The notes under the pieces were generated by a model. It ran no database searches, was not told the DNA's origin, and worked only from the letters and a program-made list of their open reading frames with translations. Shown piece by piece: positions 11,810 through 23,214 of a stretch of DNA of 64,000 nucleotides. The stretch comes from Rosellinia necatrix. Taxonomy: Eukaryota > Ascomycota > Sordariomycetes > Xylariales > Xylariaceae. Position numbers and translations under genes: made by a program. The stretch's first letter is position 1; each line of letters opens with the position of its first letter. The stretch spans positions 3,348,001-3,412,000 of the forward strand of contig JAGYVD010000003.1 of the NCBI GenBank assembly GCA_021209875.1, in the 5' to 3' direction.

Positions 11810-14800
11810 CTAATAGCCGTAGCCTGTAGGCTGAGGCGCGAACCCGTTAGTTTGCGCATAAGGTGCCGGAGAGATATTACCCGGACCAGCCGTAATCATG
11901 AGGCGGTTACCGCCTAAAATCGGAGTCTCATCTTCGTGCTTCTCCTGGGCAGCCTCCTTCGCCTTTCGCGCCTCATTATCTGCCTTGAGGAGCGCGAGTT
12001 CCTTCGTCTGCTGGGATAGCATATTAATCATGTAGGGCATCGTAAAGTCGTGGAGACCATGGCGCCAAGATATTTCAAGTACAAGGTCTGGGCGAATGAG
12101 ATCGTAGCAGGCGTACAACATGCCAACATAGCATTCTCGGCTACCGATATCAACGAACTGTACATGTGCGTTAGTTTGGGGAATTAAATCCATACACGAA
12201 GTTGCACTTACGTATCGAAGCAACTCTTCGATCACTTCAGTCTTGGCAGAAATGGCAGCTGTCTCAATAGCATCCTTGAATAACTTATCTTGCTTGGACA
12301 AAGCAATGGACTTTTCCCATCTCTTGGTCTTACGGTATATATTCGCAGCAACCTGTCTGAAGAAGACCAAATCATGCTTCTCCAAACGACCAGCAAGGTC
12401 GACCGCGTCATAATTGTCGTAATTTTCCACTGAGTCGCGGAGCGTCTTGTAATCTTCTTCCTCGATGAGTAGGTCGTTGATGGCGTCGTTGACTGTACGC
12501 TTGTTTTGGGACTGGACATTTAGGAGGAATGGCTTGATCAGTGGGAGGTTATCTGATTTTTGGAACATTCGAACTACTCGGTTGACATCAATACGCGCTG
12601 TCAAAACTTGGAGTAAATCGGTCAGAAGGGACGGGTGTTGCTCTAAGTAGAAGTTGAGGGCTCGGTAGTAGATCTCCAAGTTAGCAACTTTTACAACAAT
12701 GTCCTTGAATTGCTGATGCTCCCAGGAATTCTGTGCTCGTTCCATAACGGCTAGAGCGGCATTGTCAAATTCGTCGTAGTGGTAGTAGCAGAAAACAAGC
12801 TCAGGCCAGAGATTAGCATCCTCGCAGGCACGAATCAGCTTAGGTAGGTTCATGCGGCTCCAGAAGAGCTTGATATGTTCCATCAGCCTCTCGGGGTGAT
12901 ATTTGGAGAGAGCGATACCAAGTTCAGTAAACATGCCCATATGAGCACGCTCTAGACCTAGGCCCTGCTCAAGAAGATCAATGAGCTCATCGAAGTAGCC
13001 CTCATATTCGTATTGCTTGACAAGAGCTTGCAGTTGCTCAGCGTCTACAATAAGGTTAAGGCCGCAGATTTTGGCAAGTCGGAATTCCTTTTTAGCAACG
13101 CAGGCAGCGTGAACCTGATTCCAGACCTTGATGTTGTTGGCTTTACGAGCACACTCTACGGCGGCTTGGTAATCTTCTAGGTGAACAAGAGTGGTAGCGA
13201 GCTTAGACCAGTTAGAGATGCTGGTATAAAAGATCTTCGCGGCTTGGTGAAGGTCTTCGCTTGCAGCCTTATCACCGGACTCTTCAATATTGGCCACATT
13301 CGTTGCTCGAAGGAAGTCTTCCAGTTCTGCAAGTTGGTCGAGCCTTGCGTAACAAAAGGCAAGAGCCGTGTCGATCGGAGGTTCGCGAAGAGTTTTCCGA
13401 GCCATGCGAAGGTATTTGACAAGGTCTTCATTCTTGCCAGCATGTGTCGCGACCTCAATCACTTCGGCGTAGTTGCGCGGGTCTCCAGCTTTAATATAAG
13501 ACTCAATCGCATCACTAATGCGAAGGCCATCGAGCTGCGCCTTCGCAACCCTACTCCATACCTCCGGCGAGTCGACATCCTCAGCATAGCTGTTGGCACG
13601 GTCAATGCTCACGATATGGTCGACTAAAACCTCTACAGCTGCTGTGTGATTTCCGACCTTTTTATAAATCTCGAGGGCTTCTTCAAAGAGGCCGATATCG
13701 ACACATAATTGAGCACACTCATCGGGGTTGAATGCATCTAAGCGATGGATGTAGTCCATAACTCGCCCCTTATCAGCTTTGGCTGCAGTAAGCATAAGCA
13801 GATTCTGTAAGCTTGGGTTATCAGTGAATGGCGAAGGCTCGAGGATAATCTTCTCAAGGAGCTCAATCAGTTCAATTGGCATGTCAGATGCCATGAAAGA
13901 TGCAACGGCTTCTGAGACCTTGGCAGGATCATTCGACTCAGGGACAGCTGTAGCGATGACCTGGTCGACTACAGATCGACGATGAATATTGTTTTCGCTT
14001 AAGACAAACGTCCAAAGCTCTCGGTCTGCACGCTCAAGAAGATAGCGGGCTTGGGCGCGGTACATCGAGTTCTCGTTGGTGATGTTAACCAATTCAAGAT
14101 CATTCTGACCTTTTTGATATGCGATGAATGCTAGGTTGGGATCACGCTTTTCGCAATATTTGCCGACGCTGAGAGTGTCATATTGGTCATTCTCCTTCAA
14201 GAACTTTTCGGGGTTGTTGTTGGAGTCGATATAGATTTTTGCGAGAGCGTTAAAAATGGCCTGTTGTTGATTGCCAGCCGCCAAAGTGGCTTCCAGGAAT
14301 GGTAATAGCAGCTTGAGGCGGTTCCGAGTTTCGACCTCGCGCACGAGCGCATCAATTGGTATCGAAGCCGCATTGACCGATCTCAGCAACTCTTTAATGA
14401 CTGATTCATCGCAATCGACGTCAAGGAGCCCGCCAACCACTTCAGGGGTTCTTCCCGGGTTGACTCGCTGTACATAGACCTCGATCGCTTGGAAGCGCTG
14501 ATTTTGGTATAAATATAGGACCAAATCATGGACAAAGTTGTGCTTGTCACAGACGATGATGAGGGGCAGCATCTCCGTTAGTTTTGCTTCCTTCAAGAAG
14601 TTTTTAACCTTCTCAGGGTTGTAGTAGTTGCTGTCTCTACAAATTCGCTCGACTTCGTTGAACTGGCCCATCCTAGTAGCTGCTTCGATATACTTGAAAT
14701 GCACATCTGGATCTTGAGATAAATTGACGATGCTACCCAGGTAATAGAATAGACCTTCAAAGGTTTTGTACTTTTCAAATAGATCAATTAGATTGGTCGC

Positions 14801-17045
14801 ACCTAGGAGATCAGAGTACTTTGTAGCGACTTGGACAACCGACTGAAGATTTTGGCGAATGTTGCTCTTCATCATCGCGTCCAAGCAATCCAAGGATTGC
14901 TCAACAGAGAGGTTGCCGAAGTAGGCCACAAACCATTCCGGGTTAAAGTTGGGCTGGCCTGGAATACCAACAACCACACGCTTGATATCGGCAGGTGATT
15001 CATAGAGCTCCAGGGCTTTGGTGAGCAATCCATTCTGTTCACATAGTTGTGCAATTCGAGCTTTGTCGAATTGTGTAAACATTTGGTTGCTCAGTATTGC
15101 GTCAGCAACTGGAGGTGCATTGACCAGGTTCATCTCCAGAAGCCTAGTTTGTAGATGCGCATGTTCGGGAAGGTTATCCTTGAGAGCGTCGAGGAGGAAC
15201 GCTGTGGCTTGTTGGACCATACCCTGAGATTGGAATACATCGACCACACGGTCAAGGTCTACCAAAGAACCGCCCTCGTTGCTAGCCAAAGTGCCCGCGA
15301 ACTCAGCACCTTTCTCCGGGTTTGTTCGGACAATGTGCTGGAGGAGGTTGATCCAATCTGGTTGATAGCCAGCTTGGGAGCAATACGGCAGAATCTTCTC
15401 AAATTGGCCCATTTCGGCATATGAGGCAACGACTTTGTGAGTGACACTCGCCTTCAGATATACACCAAGGGCTAGGTTAATATCATGTGGCCGGATCTGA
15501 TCACCGAGCTCCTCAGAAAAGTCCAGCTTCCCCTCCTTAGCCCACTTCTCGAGGAGATGCTTACGGCCCTGAGATAATACAGGGATAGCCAATTCCAATG
15601 TTTCCGTTTTATTTAGCGGAGTAGTCTTATCAAGGAGCATGCCGAAATACTGGAGGATGTACGACATCTTCCCCGGCTGAGCAGGCAAATTCTTGAACTT
15701 GTTGATTGTTTCAGTTGTGCGCAGGAATCCACGGGGCGAACTGGCAGCAATCTTGGCGGCGTTTTCATAGTCACCTGAAGCAAAGAACTGGTCGAATTGG
15801 CGGGCGTAGAGTTGGTCTGCACCCGGCAGCCCAGCGCGTGAGGCCATCTTGATTGCCATTTCTGTGTTGGCCGGATTTTGGAGAAGGTACTGAATCATGT
15901 TGGCATCATCGACAGACACGAAAAGTACCTGGCCTTTGCGGTTGATACCGACGATACCAGTGGAATCAGAATCGGAACAGGTGGTAAAAATGGTTTCGCT
16001 TGAAATGCGATTCATAAAGATAGCCGAGCCAGTTTCAAGATCATATAGATGAATGAAGCCGTATTTTGTGACCATGTAAATGATACCATATTTCTGCGAA
16101 ACTTGTATGGCGACTGGGAAGTCGTTTGTGGCTTCAGGGGGGAAGAAGATATCAACCGCCTTCTTCTGAAAGACAGGATTTCCCTCCTTATGGTCGATCT
16201 CGACGATATGTAATTTGGCACTCGTGGCTGTTCGAACGGCGAAAGTGAAAAGCCTCGTGTCCTCAGCGGCGCCATCTAATCTTATTGTGCCAAATGTAGC
16301 GGCATGGCCCTCGATGGCCTGGCTAATGCCTCGGTCTTTGGAATATAGCTGTAGACTGCCGACCACGCGACCTTGCTGTTGGGAGATGCCGACAACTGCC
16401 ATCCATTTCCCGTCACTGTTGACCCGATAGTTGATGATTTGACAGTTCTGATCAATGGTTAGAAACACATCTTCGACGGTAAGGCATTCTTTGTGCGGAA
16501 CGTACGTTAAGGTTGGCGTTGCGCTTAAATACCTCAACGGGAGCAGCTTGGCCCTCGTTGTATATGTCCCAGTGATAAACTGAAGTCTCCGTAACCAGGC
16601 CCAAGGTCGATTCACTGATCCACTTCCAGAACACAACATCTTCGTTCATCGTGGCGGATTTAAGCTTTTGCTTCTTCTCGAGATCGAAGATTTGCAATGT
16701 CCTGGATTGAGCGCGGAGAGCGATGATCTGTTTAGTCCAGTGCATGATGGCACTATCGGCCTTAATAGGGCGACGAGTGACATTGTTATTGGCTTTGAGG
16801 TCAACGATGACGACATCGGGCTGGGTGGCTGTCGATTTTTGGTCTCTTATGCAAATGTAGTAGTCAGATTCGAGGGTCTATTTGGATGGATATTAGTTCA
16901 TGGTTTTTTTTAGAAGCAGCAAGAGGGCGCCGCAGCTGTCCATCGAGGTACTCACACATGAGTTGAAACCGATCGAGCCCTGCTCAACGCCAACATTGTT
17001 GAGCGTCAGCAGCTCCTGGAACTTGATAGGCAGCGCTTGCGTCAT
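11810..17045 (-). CDS. CHC1: Clathrin heavy chain
   Basis: This is the structural heavy chain of the clathrin triskelion (endocytosis, TGN and endosomal sorting). Four exons on the minus strand give 1681 residues, close to the 1650-1680 typical of the family: 17045-16956, 16877-16506, 16447-12212 and 12157-11810. The N-terminus begins MTQALPIKFQELLTLNNVG, followed by the seven-bladed propeller (QSRTLQIFDLEKKQKLK, VSDGKWM-like repeats) and the long alpha-solenoid of CHCR repeats. The C-terminus carries RLMITAGP, the counterpart of the QLMLTAGP Hsc70-binding motif, near residue 1651, and ends GYGY. The last intron (12158-12211, 54 nt, branch CTAAC) has a length divisible by three and no stop in frame. 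It was removed because it interrupts the conserved LLRYFVDIGSRECY block. The 5' leader upstream is C/T-rich on the coding strand. Confidence 0.96.
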
Positions 17046-18150
17046 GGTTCAAGACCACATGGGTGATGATGGGCGGGAATTGGCAAGCGGTAATGGCGAT
17101 GGGCGTTGAAGAGAGTTCGGTGGATATTAGGCCGCCGCGCGAAGTGTCGAAAGTTAAAATGGATAGACACGCCACAGGGCTATCTGCTTGTTGGAGATGT
17201 AGGGCAAACGAGATGCTGATATGGACCTAATGGGTGTGTTTGAACCTCAATCCATGTATTGGGCGTCGTGGCTGGAAGGGAGCTCGACGGACCGATCCTG
17301 TAAATTTGTAGGCAGGCAATGGTGGAAAACAGTGACGCGCGCCGATTACTGACCCAAGCGTTGGCAGGCGGAGGGTGTGCGCAGGGAGTTGTCGGAGTGT
17401 ACTAGTACAGTCGAAGATAGATGATAGGGGATGGAGGAAGTGAGGGAGGATGATACTTGTTGGCGGGGAATGTGTTGAGGATGGGAGGAAAGAGTGATGC
17501 TTAGGTGTGGTAGTGATCCTTTTTTTTTCCCACAGTACAATCAATGTGATTACCTATGTTAATGGATTACTTGTTCGCAAAGGAGAAGCGACGGCCTACC
17601 TACTAAACCTGCCTGCCTGGCAGGTACAGAGATTCCATTGGGACTGGGGTAAGTAGTGGTAGGCGCATTGACCATTCTAAAAACTCCACCCAGAACGACT
17701 ACCTACATACAAGTATATAGGTACCTCGGTAGGTACCTAGAACTTAAGGCTCCTCTACCAGGCAGGTAGTTAAGCTAAGGTATGCACGCAACCTTGTGTA
17801 GCTCTGAGTGTCCACCCCACCCTGCCATGAGGTATACTACGGATAATTGGATAATTATGGACAGATAAATGAATATCTACTAGAAAGATAGCTCATAAGC
17901 CCGAAATAGCGATGCTTGTTCAGTCTCACAGGTATCACTGAATACCCCTTCCAGTACGTGTTAACCGACCACCTACCTGCTCTTGTCAGTACCTACACGC
18001 CTGTCGCCGGCTAACAACAGTCAATATCCAGTAATCGACTGTACGCCTCTGGGCAAGTCTAGGTTGGCCCGGCCTCCCTCCCAGTACACTCCCCAGCATG
18101 TGTGAACCTATCCCTCCCACATCGCTACACACGTCGAATGAGGCCGAGCT
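17046..18150. other. Divergent promoter region of CHC1 and the DUF1746 gene
   Basis: This 1.1 kb holds both 5' leaders. The CHC1-proximal half (17227-17540) is pyrimidine-rich on the coding strand with a T-run (A-run on the coding strand) at 17519-17530, typical of an unspliced fungal 5' UTR. A cluster of TACCTAGGTA-type words lies at 17700-17745. No protein-coding frame is supported. Confidence 0.5.
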
Positions 18151-19304
18151 ATGAACAATGATCCCTCTCCGACCTTGCCGGCGGACCGTCCTTTGCTTTC
18201 CAACCAGCACCATGAGGCCAACATCGATGCCCAGGCCAATCCACAATCTCCTGCTCCCGACCGGCAAGAGAATGATTCTGCCGGTTCACAGAGGTCATCC
18301 ATCCCACCATCGGCGAAGGAAGGTCTTGCCAAAAAGCTGCAGTTCCTAATGCATCTCTCCCTTAACCTGGACACTCTGGCATATGCTGAGTTATGTATTC
18401 TGTACTATATGGAGTATGTGGTTTCCCCACGCCCGCTGTGAACTATCCGACTCCCCGCCCTGCCGCGCCTTGATATCGGTCGGGGGCTAATAATTTGCCG
18501 TATAGCTGCTCCTTTTTTCGCTTGTTCATACGATGGATGGCGCAAACGCTTTTCGTAAGCCCCAAGATCGAAGATACTGTTCTAATTGTCCCCAACTATC
18601 ACGTTTCCGCTATCGTTGCTCCAAATCTCCTATGCATGTTCCTACACCTGATTTCATCGCCCCCCGAGGCCGGAGAAGCCTCACGTGGCTACCTACACGG
18701 AGGCATTCTTGTTGATTTCATCGGGCAGAAAGCCCCATCTTCGAGGTTTACCCTTATACTGCTCGACGCGGTGGTCCTGGCCATTCAGTGTTTCATGATT
18801 ACAGTCAATATAGAAAAGGAGAGAATCCGGAACGTGATAAAGCCCCAGAGAGTCAGCGCGAACTCGGGGATCGTCATTACCGTGCCAACCTCTACTCAAG
18901 ACCATGATTCGGAAGAGCGTGGGGTCCTAAGAGATCTGCCCAGATTAGACGAAGCAAGCGAGACGGATAGTTTTGAAATGCGGCCGTTGGCACACCAGCA
19001 CAACGGTAACCTCGACGGTGAGCTCGTGGGCGGAGAGGGGAGCAGATCAAACAGAGGTTTGGGGACCCAGCAGTCTGGCTCTGGCCAATTAGGGGGCCTT
19101 ACAGATATCTTGAGGTCGGGGAATGGTGTAATTGGAAACTTCCATATACCCCAATCGCTCCGGACTGCTTGGGACAGCAGAGAAAATGGCCCGGAAAGCA
19201 CGGCAACCTACGCTCTACAAAATGTCGGATATAATGCAACCCTTGCTGCTTTAGCAGCTCAAAGGAGAGCGAGGTTAACAGCAACGCAGCAAAGGCAACC
19301 ATAA
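18151..19304 (+). CDS. DUF1746 family membrane protein (Dsc4-like)
   Basis: Two exons (18151-18413 and 18506-19304; donor GTATGT, acceptor TATAG) encode 353 residues. After a polar Ser/Pro/Gln-rich N-terminus of about 60 residues comes a membrane domain. It includes LNLDTLAYAELCILYYMD, the spliced junction DCSFFRLFIRWMAQ, a helix near VSAIVAPNLLCMFLHLI, and a helix near LILLDAVVLAIQCFMITVN. This arrangement is the fungal DUF1746 signature. The C-terminal third is low-complexity and acidic and probably cytosolic. As far as I recall, the fission-yeast Golgi Dsc E3 ligase subunit Dsc4 carries this domain, so a role in membrane-protein quality control or SREBP cleavage is a family-level inference, not visible here. 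It converges on RCL1 with only 49 bp between stop codons. Confidence 0.8.
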
Positions 19305-19353
19305 CGCTATTAGGAGGATCATTGTACAAAATTATAGGATATTGTATGGCCAA

Positions 19354-20574
19354 TTATGCGACCTTCCTGCTCACATTTCCTAGACCCGATCCTTTGACGG
19401 CAATGATGATATCCTCTGTGTCGTCCTCGTCAATGTCCCTTATGCCCCAATTACTGGCACCAAACTTCTTCAGATCTCGCGCCAACTCTACAATCTCTTC
19501 GCTACCTATTATTCTTCTCCCGAGTCGAAGCCGGCCGACATCTTCAGAACCCATCGCCATCAGCAGTAGCATTGTTGGAGCTGCCGCTCTGCTAACACAG
19601 CCACCTTGACTTATCGAGTCTAAGAGCTGATACGCGCACCTCTTCCCAATTTCTTCCGGAACTACGCCTCCTTTCGATGGCACAACGGTATCTGCTGAAA
19701 AAAGGACTCCGGTAATATTTGATTCGGCGACTAAGCTGAGACCGAAGCCAATGCCCATTCTCTTCTTCCCTCCTGCCTTGTCCGCGGGGTCCGCGACTAA
19801 CGGTGCTTGGTCATATTGTGCCGCAATGTGTATATCAGGGCAAAAGGCGTTCAGAACCTCTCTGGCAGAGTGTATCATACGTGCATTGTTTGAGGCCGAC
19901 ACCCCGGTTGCGTATGCGACACCTCGTATCCGTTTTATCCGCCCAGGATTTCTGTGAAGGTGTAATGTCTTTGGCAAGCGTACTTGGCTCGCAAACCTGA
20001 GCTCGACCACCCCAGCGCCGCCACTGCCCCTCTGCCCGGTGCATGAGCGCTGTAAAACTCGAAGCTCAATTCGGACTGCAGGTATACCAAAGAGATCATA
20101 TAAAGGGAGGATTGCAGTGCGGAAAGAGTCGAGAGACAGGTCGCCTGTCTCGGTGGCTGCAGTGATCACGCCGGGACCGGAGAAGCGTACATTCATATGA
20201 GCCTTCGAGAAAGGCGCCAGTAGGCAAACAGGCAAGAGGAAGTATGTAATGCCCCGCGTACATGTTGCCGGAATATTATGCTCAACCATATCGCCGTCGC
20301 CTGCACCATATCCAGCCACAGCGCCGGTGATGAGCCCAGGCTGGTATGTTATTGTCGTTCCCGTGTAGGAAATCTGCATAGAACTGCCATTGGTGACATT
20401 TTCGAGGAGACGAAGAAACGAGACCTCATACGGGGCGAGGCCGGGACTGGTGGGGGAATTCGGTCGGATCTTCGAGATATGTAGCGGTCGGCCGGTGAGC
20501 GTGGCAAGGACAAGACGCTGGGTAAAGTTCTTGTGGCCTGTCAATTTGACGAATTCGGGTCGTGAAGCCGACAT
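19354..20574 (-). CDS. RCL1: rRNA-processing endonuclease-like protein Rcl1
   Basis: This is a single-exon gene of 406 residues in the RNA 3'-terminal phosphate cyclase-like family. In yeast Rcl1 lacks cyclase activity, binds the GTPase Bms1 and acts in the SSU processome at 18S rRNA maturation. Visible family blocks are GHKNFTQRLVLATLTGRPL, PYEVSFLRLLENVTNGS, ISYTGTTITYQPG, YFLLPVCLLAPFSK, GVAYATGVSASNNARM, FGLSLVAESNITGVLFSAD and GSEDVGRLRLGRRII, in the expected order. It carries a Gly-rich insertion near KAGGKKRMG. The start MSASRPEFVKLTGH aligns with the yeast start and no upstream in-frame ATG is needed. The gene is tail-to-tail with the DUF1746 gene. Confidence 0.95.
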   Translation of the reverse strand: MSASRPEFVKLTGHKNFTQRLVLATLTGRPLHISKIRPNSPTSPGLAPYEVSFLRLLENVTNGSSMQISYTGTTITYQPGLITGAVAGYGAGDGDMVEHNIPATCTRGITYFLLPVCLLAPFSKAHMNVRFSGPGVITAATETGDLSLDSFRTAILPLYDLFGIPAVRIELRVLQRSCTGQRGSGGAGVVELRFASQVRLPKTLHLHRNPGRIKRIRGVAYATGVSASNNARMIHSAREVLNAFCPDIHIAAQYDQAPLVADPADKAGGKKRMGIGFGLSLVAESNITGVLFSADTVVPSKGGVVPEEIGKRCAYQLLDSISQGGCVSRAAAPTMLLLMAMGSEDVGRLRLGRRIIGSEEIVELARDLKKFGASNWGIRDIDEDDTEDIIIAVKGSGLGNVSRKVA

Positions 20575-21209
20575 AATTCCGACTATTATTGAAGATCACT
20601 ACATGCGAGCCTCCAGTGCGATGTGATGTAATTAAGGGTATATCCTGTCGCAACCTCTCTAGATAAATTCTGCCAACAAAATTTAGGCGGTAAGATACGT
20701 ACTTAAGGTAGGTAGGTAGGCAAAGGTTTGTCATATTGAGAGGTAGGTGCCTACCTACTTTGTAAATATGCACCCGGTTGACAGGGCTCCCCGGCTGCTG
20801 CAAAATAGTGGGTTCATATGCCTCAATATATGCATGTGGTATAGGTAGTTACATAAGCTAGGAAAGTGCCGATCGAACCTACTGTAGTCTAGCTGGTACA
20901 GATACCTACCCGAGGGGTCCTTATCCTAGGATAGACTAGAGGAATGATAAAAAATTAGGTTTTTTTATGAAGTATTGTTTGGGGAGGTTGAAACTAGGGT
21001 ATTTATACCTAAATCTACTATACTTGCCTGAAGGTACTATGACTAACATATCTGTGAACACTATGCTTGCTCAAAACTAAATCCTCTCTTATGAGGTAGG
21101 TACCTGCCTACCTACCTAGGTAGGTAGGCAAGCTAGTGCCCTAGCAGGTAGGTATCTACACTACTACCTAGGTAGGTACTCTTCAGACACCTAGACTAGA
21201 CGTTAATAT

Positions 21210-21241
<32 letters not shown>

Positions 21242-21613
21242 GGTAGGTACTCTTCAGACACCTAGACTAGACGTTAATACTACTACTACTACTAGGTAGG
21301 TACTCCGTACCTTAGGCATTCCTACCTATTAACCTTGGAACTAAGCCACGGTGAGCTCTCTCCAGCCACACGGAAGCTAGTGCACTGTGCCTGTGGCTGA
21401 ACCAATTGTATGTGAGTATCCCGGTTGGGAACAATGGGGAATCGTGGTCTGGAAAAGTGTCAAGATCCAAATTCCCCATCGCAGACTCATGCCACCATCA
21501 ACCGAGTTATCCTGCCGAGCCTGACATCTCTCGTTTCCGCTCCCATTTCTATTCCCACAACCACAAAGTCTCTTTCTCCTCTCTCTAAATCCCCTGCCGC
21601 ATAGACCCGCGTA
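20575..21613. other. Repeat-rich spacer RCL1-SEC66
   Basis: This is the divergent promoter region of RCL1 and SEC66. It contains a dense set of TAGGTAGGTA/TACCTACCTA words (20703-20760 and 21096-21180) and the TAC-trinucleotide array described separately. The 200 bp before SEC66 are C/T-rich. No gene is seen. Confidence 0.6.
21165..21307. repeat. About 71-bp tandem unit with embedded TAC microsatellite
   Basis: The segment CTTCAGACACCTAGACTAGA begins at 21181 and again at 21252, an offset of 71 bp. Each copy is preceded by TAGGTAGGTACT and followed by CGTTAATA and a run of TAC/ACT trinucleotides, longer in the first copy and shorter in the second. A third partial copy (AGGTAGGTACTC) starts near 21295. 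The pattern fits unequal exchange or slippage of a unit that itself ends in a microsatellite. Confidence 0.9.
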
Positions 21614-22452
21614 ATGTTTAACATCGACTGGATGAGCCTTGCGCTCCCACTCGCCTACATCACTGTACTTGGCGGCTCCTTATACACATTCTCGACTATC
21701 TACAGGAAACGGAAAGCTTGTGGGTTTGCCTAACTGGGTCAAGATGGCAATGCATGAGCTTCGGCTTGCTAACCATCGTCTCTTGATGTATAGTCCAAAG
21801 TGCCAATTTGGAGCCATGGTTCCCACCGCATTTGCAACGAAACGTTTATCTGTCGCTTCTACACATGGGGCCCGAGGCTGGCCAGGAGAAGGCTCCCAAA
21901 GTCCCTGATAGCGTCATCCGAGCTGCGCTCCTACGCAGGGCGGTCGAGGATATTCGTCGCATCGTACATATTCGCTCATCAAAGCAGGCGCTGAATACGT
22001 TATTGCAACGGGGTAGTGTAGGCGAGGACCTAAATCAGAGATTCCTAGCGGCAGAGAAGGAGATTGAGGAGGAGCTGCGCGATGTGGTGACCGAGGTATG
22101 TTTCTCTGAGAAGGTGTTCTGGAGTCCGTCAACGCTCCTCGTACTCATCCAGCAATAGGCCAATGCCCTCGCGCCAAATTGGGGGCAGTCAATCTTCCAA
22201 TCGGCCAACGAGATAGCTGGAAACGCGCTTCTACGCACCCGTTTAGAAGAGATCGAAAGTCGCACAGAAGCAGAAAAGCAGTGGTGGGAAAAGCGACGAG
22301 AAGCTATTAAGGAAGACTTTATGAAGGAGCTAGAAGAGGACTCTACCAAAGGCTCTTCCAAGCCTGTTAGTGACGACGAGGCTGTTCATGTAGACTCGGG
22401 CACCCCAGCTTCTACGCCGGGGAGCTCTAAGAAGAAGAAGGGCAAGCATTAA
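21614..22452 (+). CDS. SEC66: ER translocation complex subunit Sec66 (Sec71)
   Basis: Three exons (21614-21719, 21794-22095, 22159-22452) encode 233 residues. The protein is the Sec66 subunit of the Sec62/63 complex, which drives post-translational import at the ER membrane. It opens MFNIDWMSLALPLAYITVLG, a membrane anchor at about residues 6-28, followed by basic YRKRK. The conserved cytosolic core then shows WFPPHLQRNVYLSLLHM, AALLRRAVEDIRRI and LLQRGSVGEDLNQRF, the last matching the yeast NGSIGEDYWKRF block. The C-terminus is charged, Ser-rich and ends in KKKKGKH. The first donor is GTGGGT, less common, but the frame across it (RKRKAFQSANLEPWF) suits the family. The intermediate exon begins after TATAG. 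Confidence 0.9.
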
Positions 22453-23214
22453 GCGACTTCATGGTGTCATAGTGGTGTCGCCGGTTTGTATAGATACGCG
22501 GAGCAGCTACATTCAAATGGGATTCGTTGGAAGGTTCAGGTACCGTTGCGTCTGGCGTTCGGGCTGGGGGATTATAGCGGCGGTCTAGAAAATGCAACAT
22601 ATCAACCCGAGTAAAGGGCGGTTGTAGTCTTGAGTTGCCGATGGTATGCTTTTCGCGATCACTCGCCCATCTTCTCTCGTATAAGGGTCGATGTTCAGGC
22701 TATCAAAGCCGGTCAAAGTGGTGCCAAGGCAGAGGCACTCTACATACCTAGATAGCCTAGATAGTCTGAGTTAAGCATGTCCAAAGGCAGGAAGTACGCT
22801 AAATCTAATTTGTTTGCAACACCAATCGGTCAAATGCAAAACCAGCTCTAAAACCAGCTCTAAAACCAGCTCCAGAACCTAGCCCATCCAATCAATGATA
22901 GCATATCCATATGGGTGTGGGGGGACCCTGCACTACCTAGGTAGGTACACTACATCTGCATCTGCCTAGGTACAGTGGGGTTTGGAGTAGCTTCATCCAC
23001 CTCAATGTCGGATCACCTAAACACTCCATTTCATGAACGTTTGATCTAGAGCTGGCTCCGCCATCACATCTCCCCGATACATCGTTAACCGAGCTTCATG
23101 TCTGTGTCATTGGACTGATTTAACTTGGGCATAAAACCCGGCATCAGAGATTCCTCCCATTGGTGCCCACAAGCGCAAGACCGCAACATATTGACTTCAA
23201 TAACAACAATAACA
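22453..23214. other. Spacer SEC66-CUS2 with a short tandem repeat
   Basis: This 760 bp region is the SEC66 3' UTR and the CUS2 promoter. It includes three copies of a 12-bp unit AAAACCAGCTCT (22838-22873) and two TACCTAGGTA-type words near 22937 and 22968. The last 50 bp carry CAATAACAACAATAACAATGG, a favourable leader into the CUS2 start. Confidence 0.5.
22838..22873. repeat. 12-bp tandem repeat, three copies
   Basis: The unit AAAACCAGCTCT occurs at 22838-22849 and 22850-22861, with a third copy (last base changed to C) at 22862-22873. It lies in the SEC66-CUS2 spacer. Confidence 0.9.

Noticed and set aside
16452..16639. Alternative start for clathrin heavy chain inside the second intron region (a 1609-residue frame)
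   Set aside because: The extra residues derive from an intron with a GTACGT donor and CAG acceptor. The true N-terminus, beginning MTQALPIKF, is found upstream at 17045.
23125..23214. Upstream in-frame ATG for the CUS2 gene
   Set aside because: The 30-residue extension has no similarity to the family, while the ATG at 23215 has a much better context and begins the conserved N-terminus.
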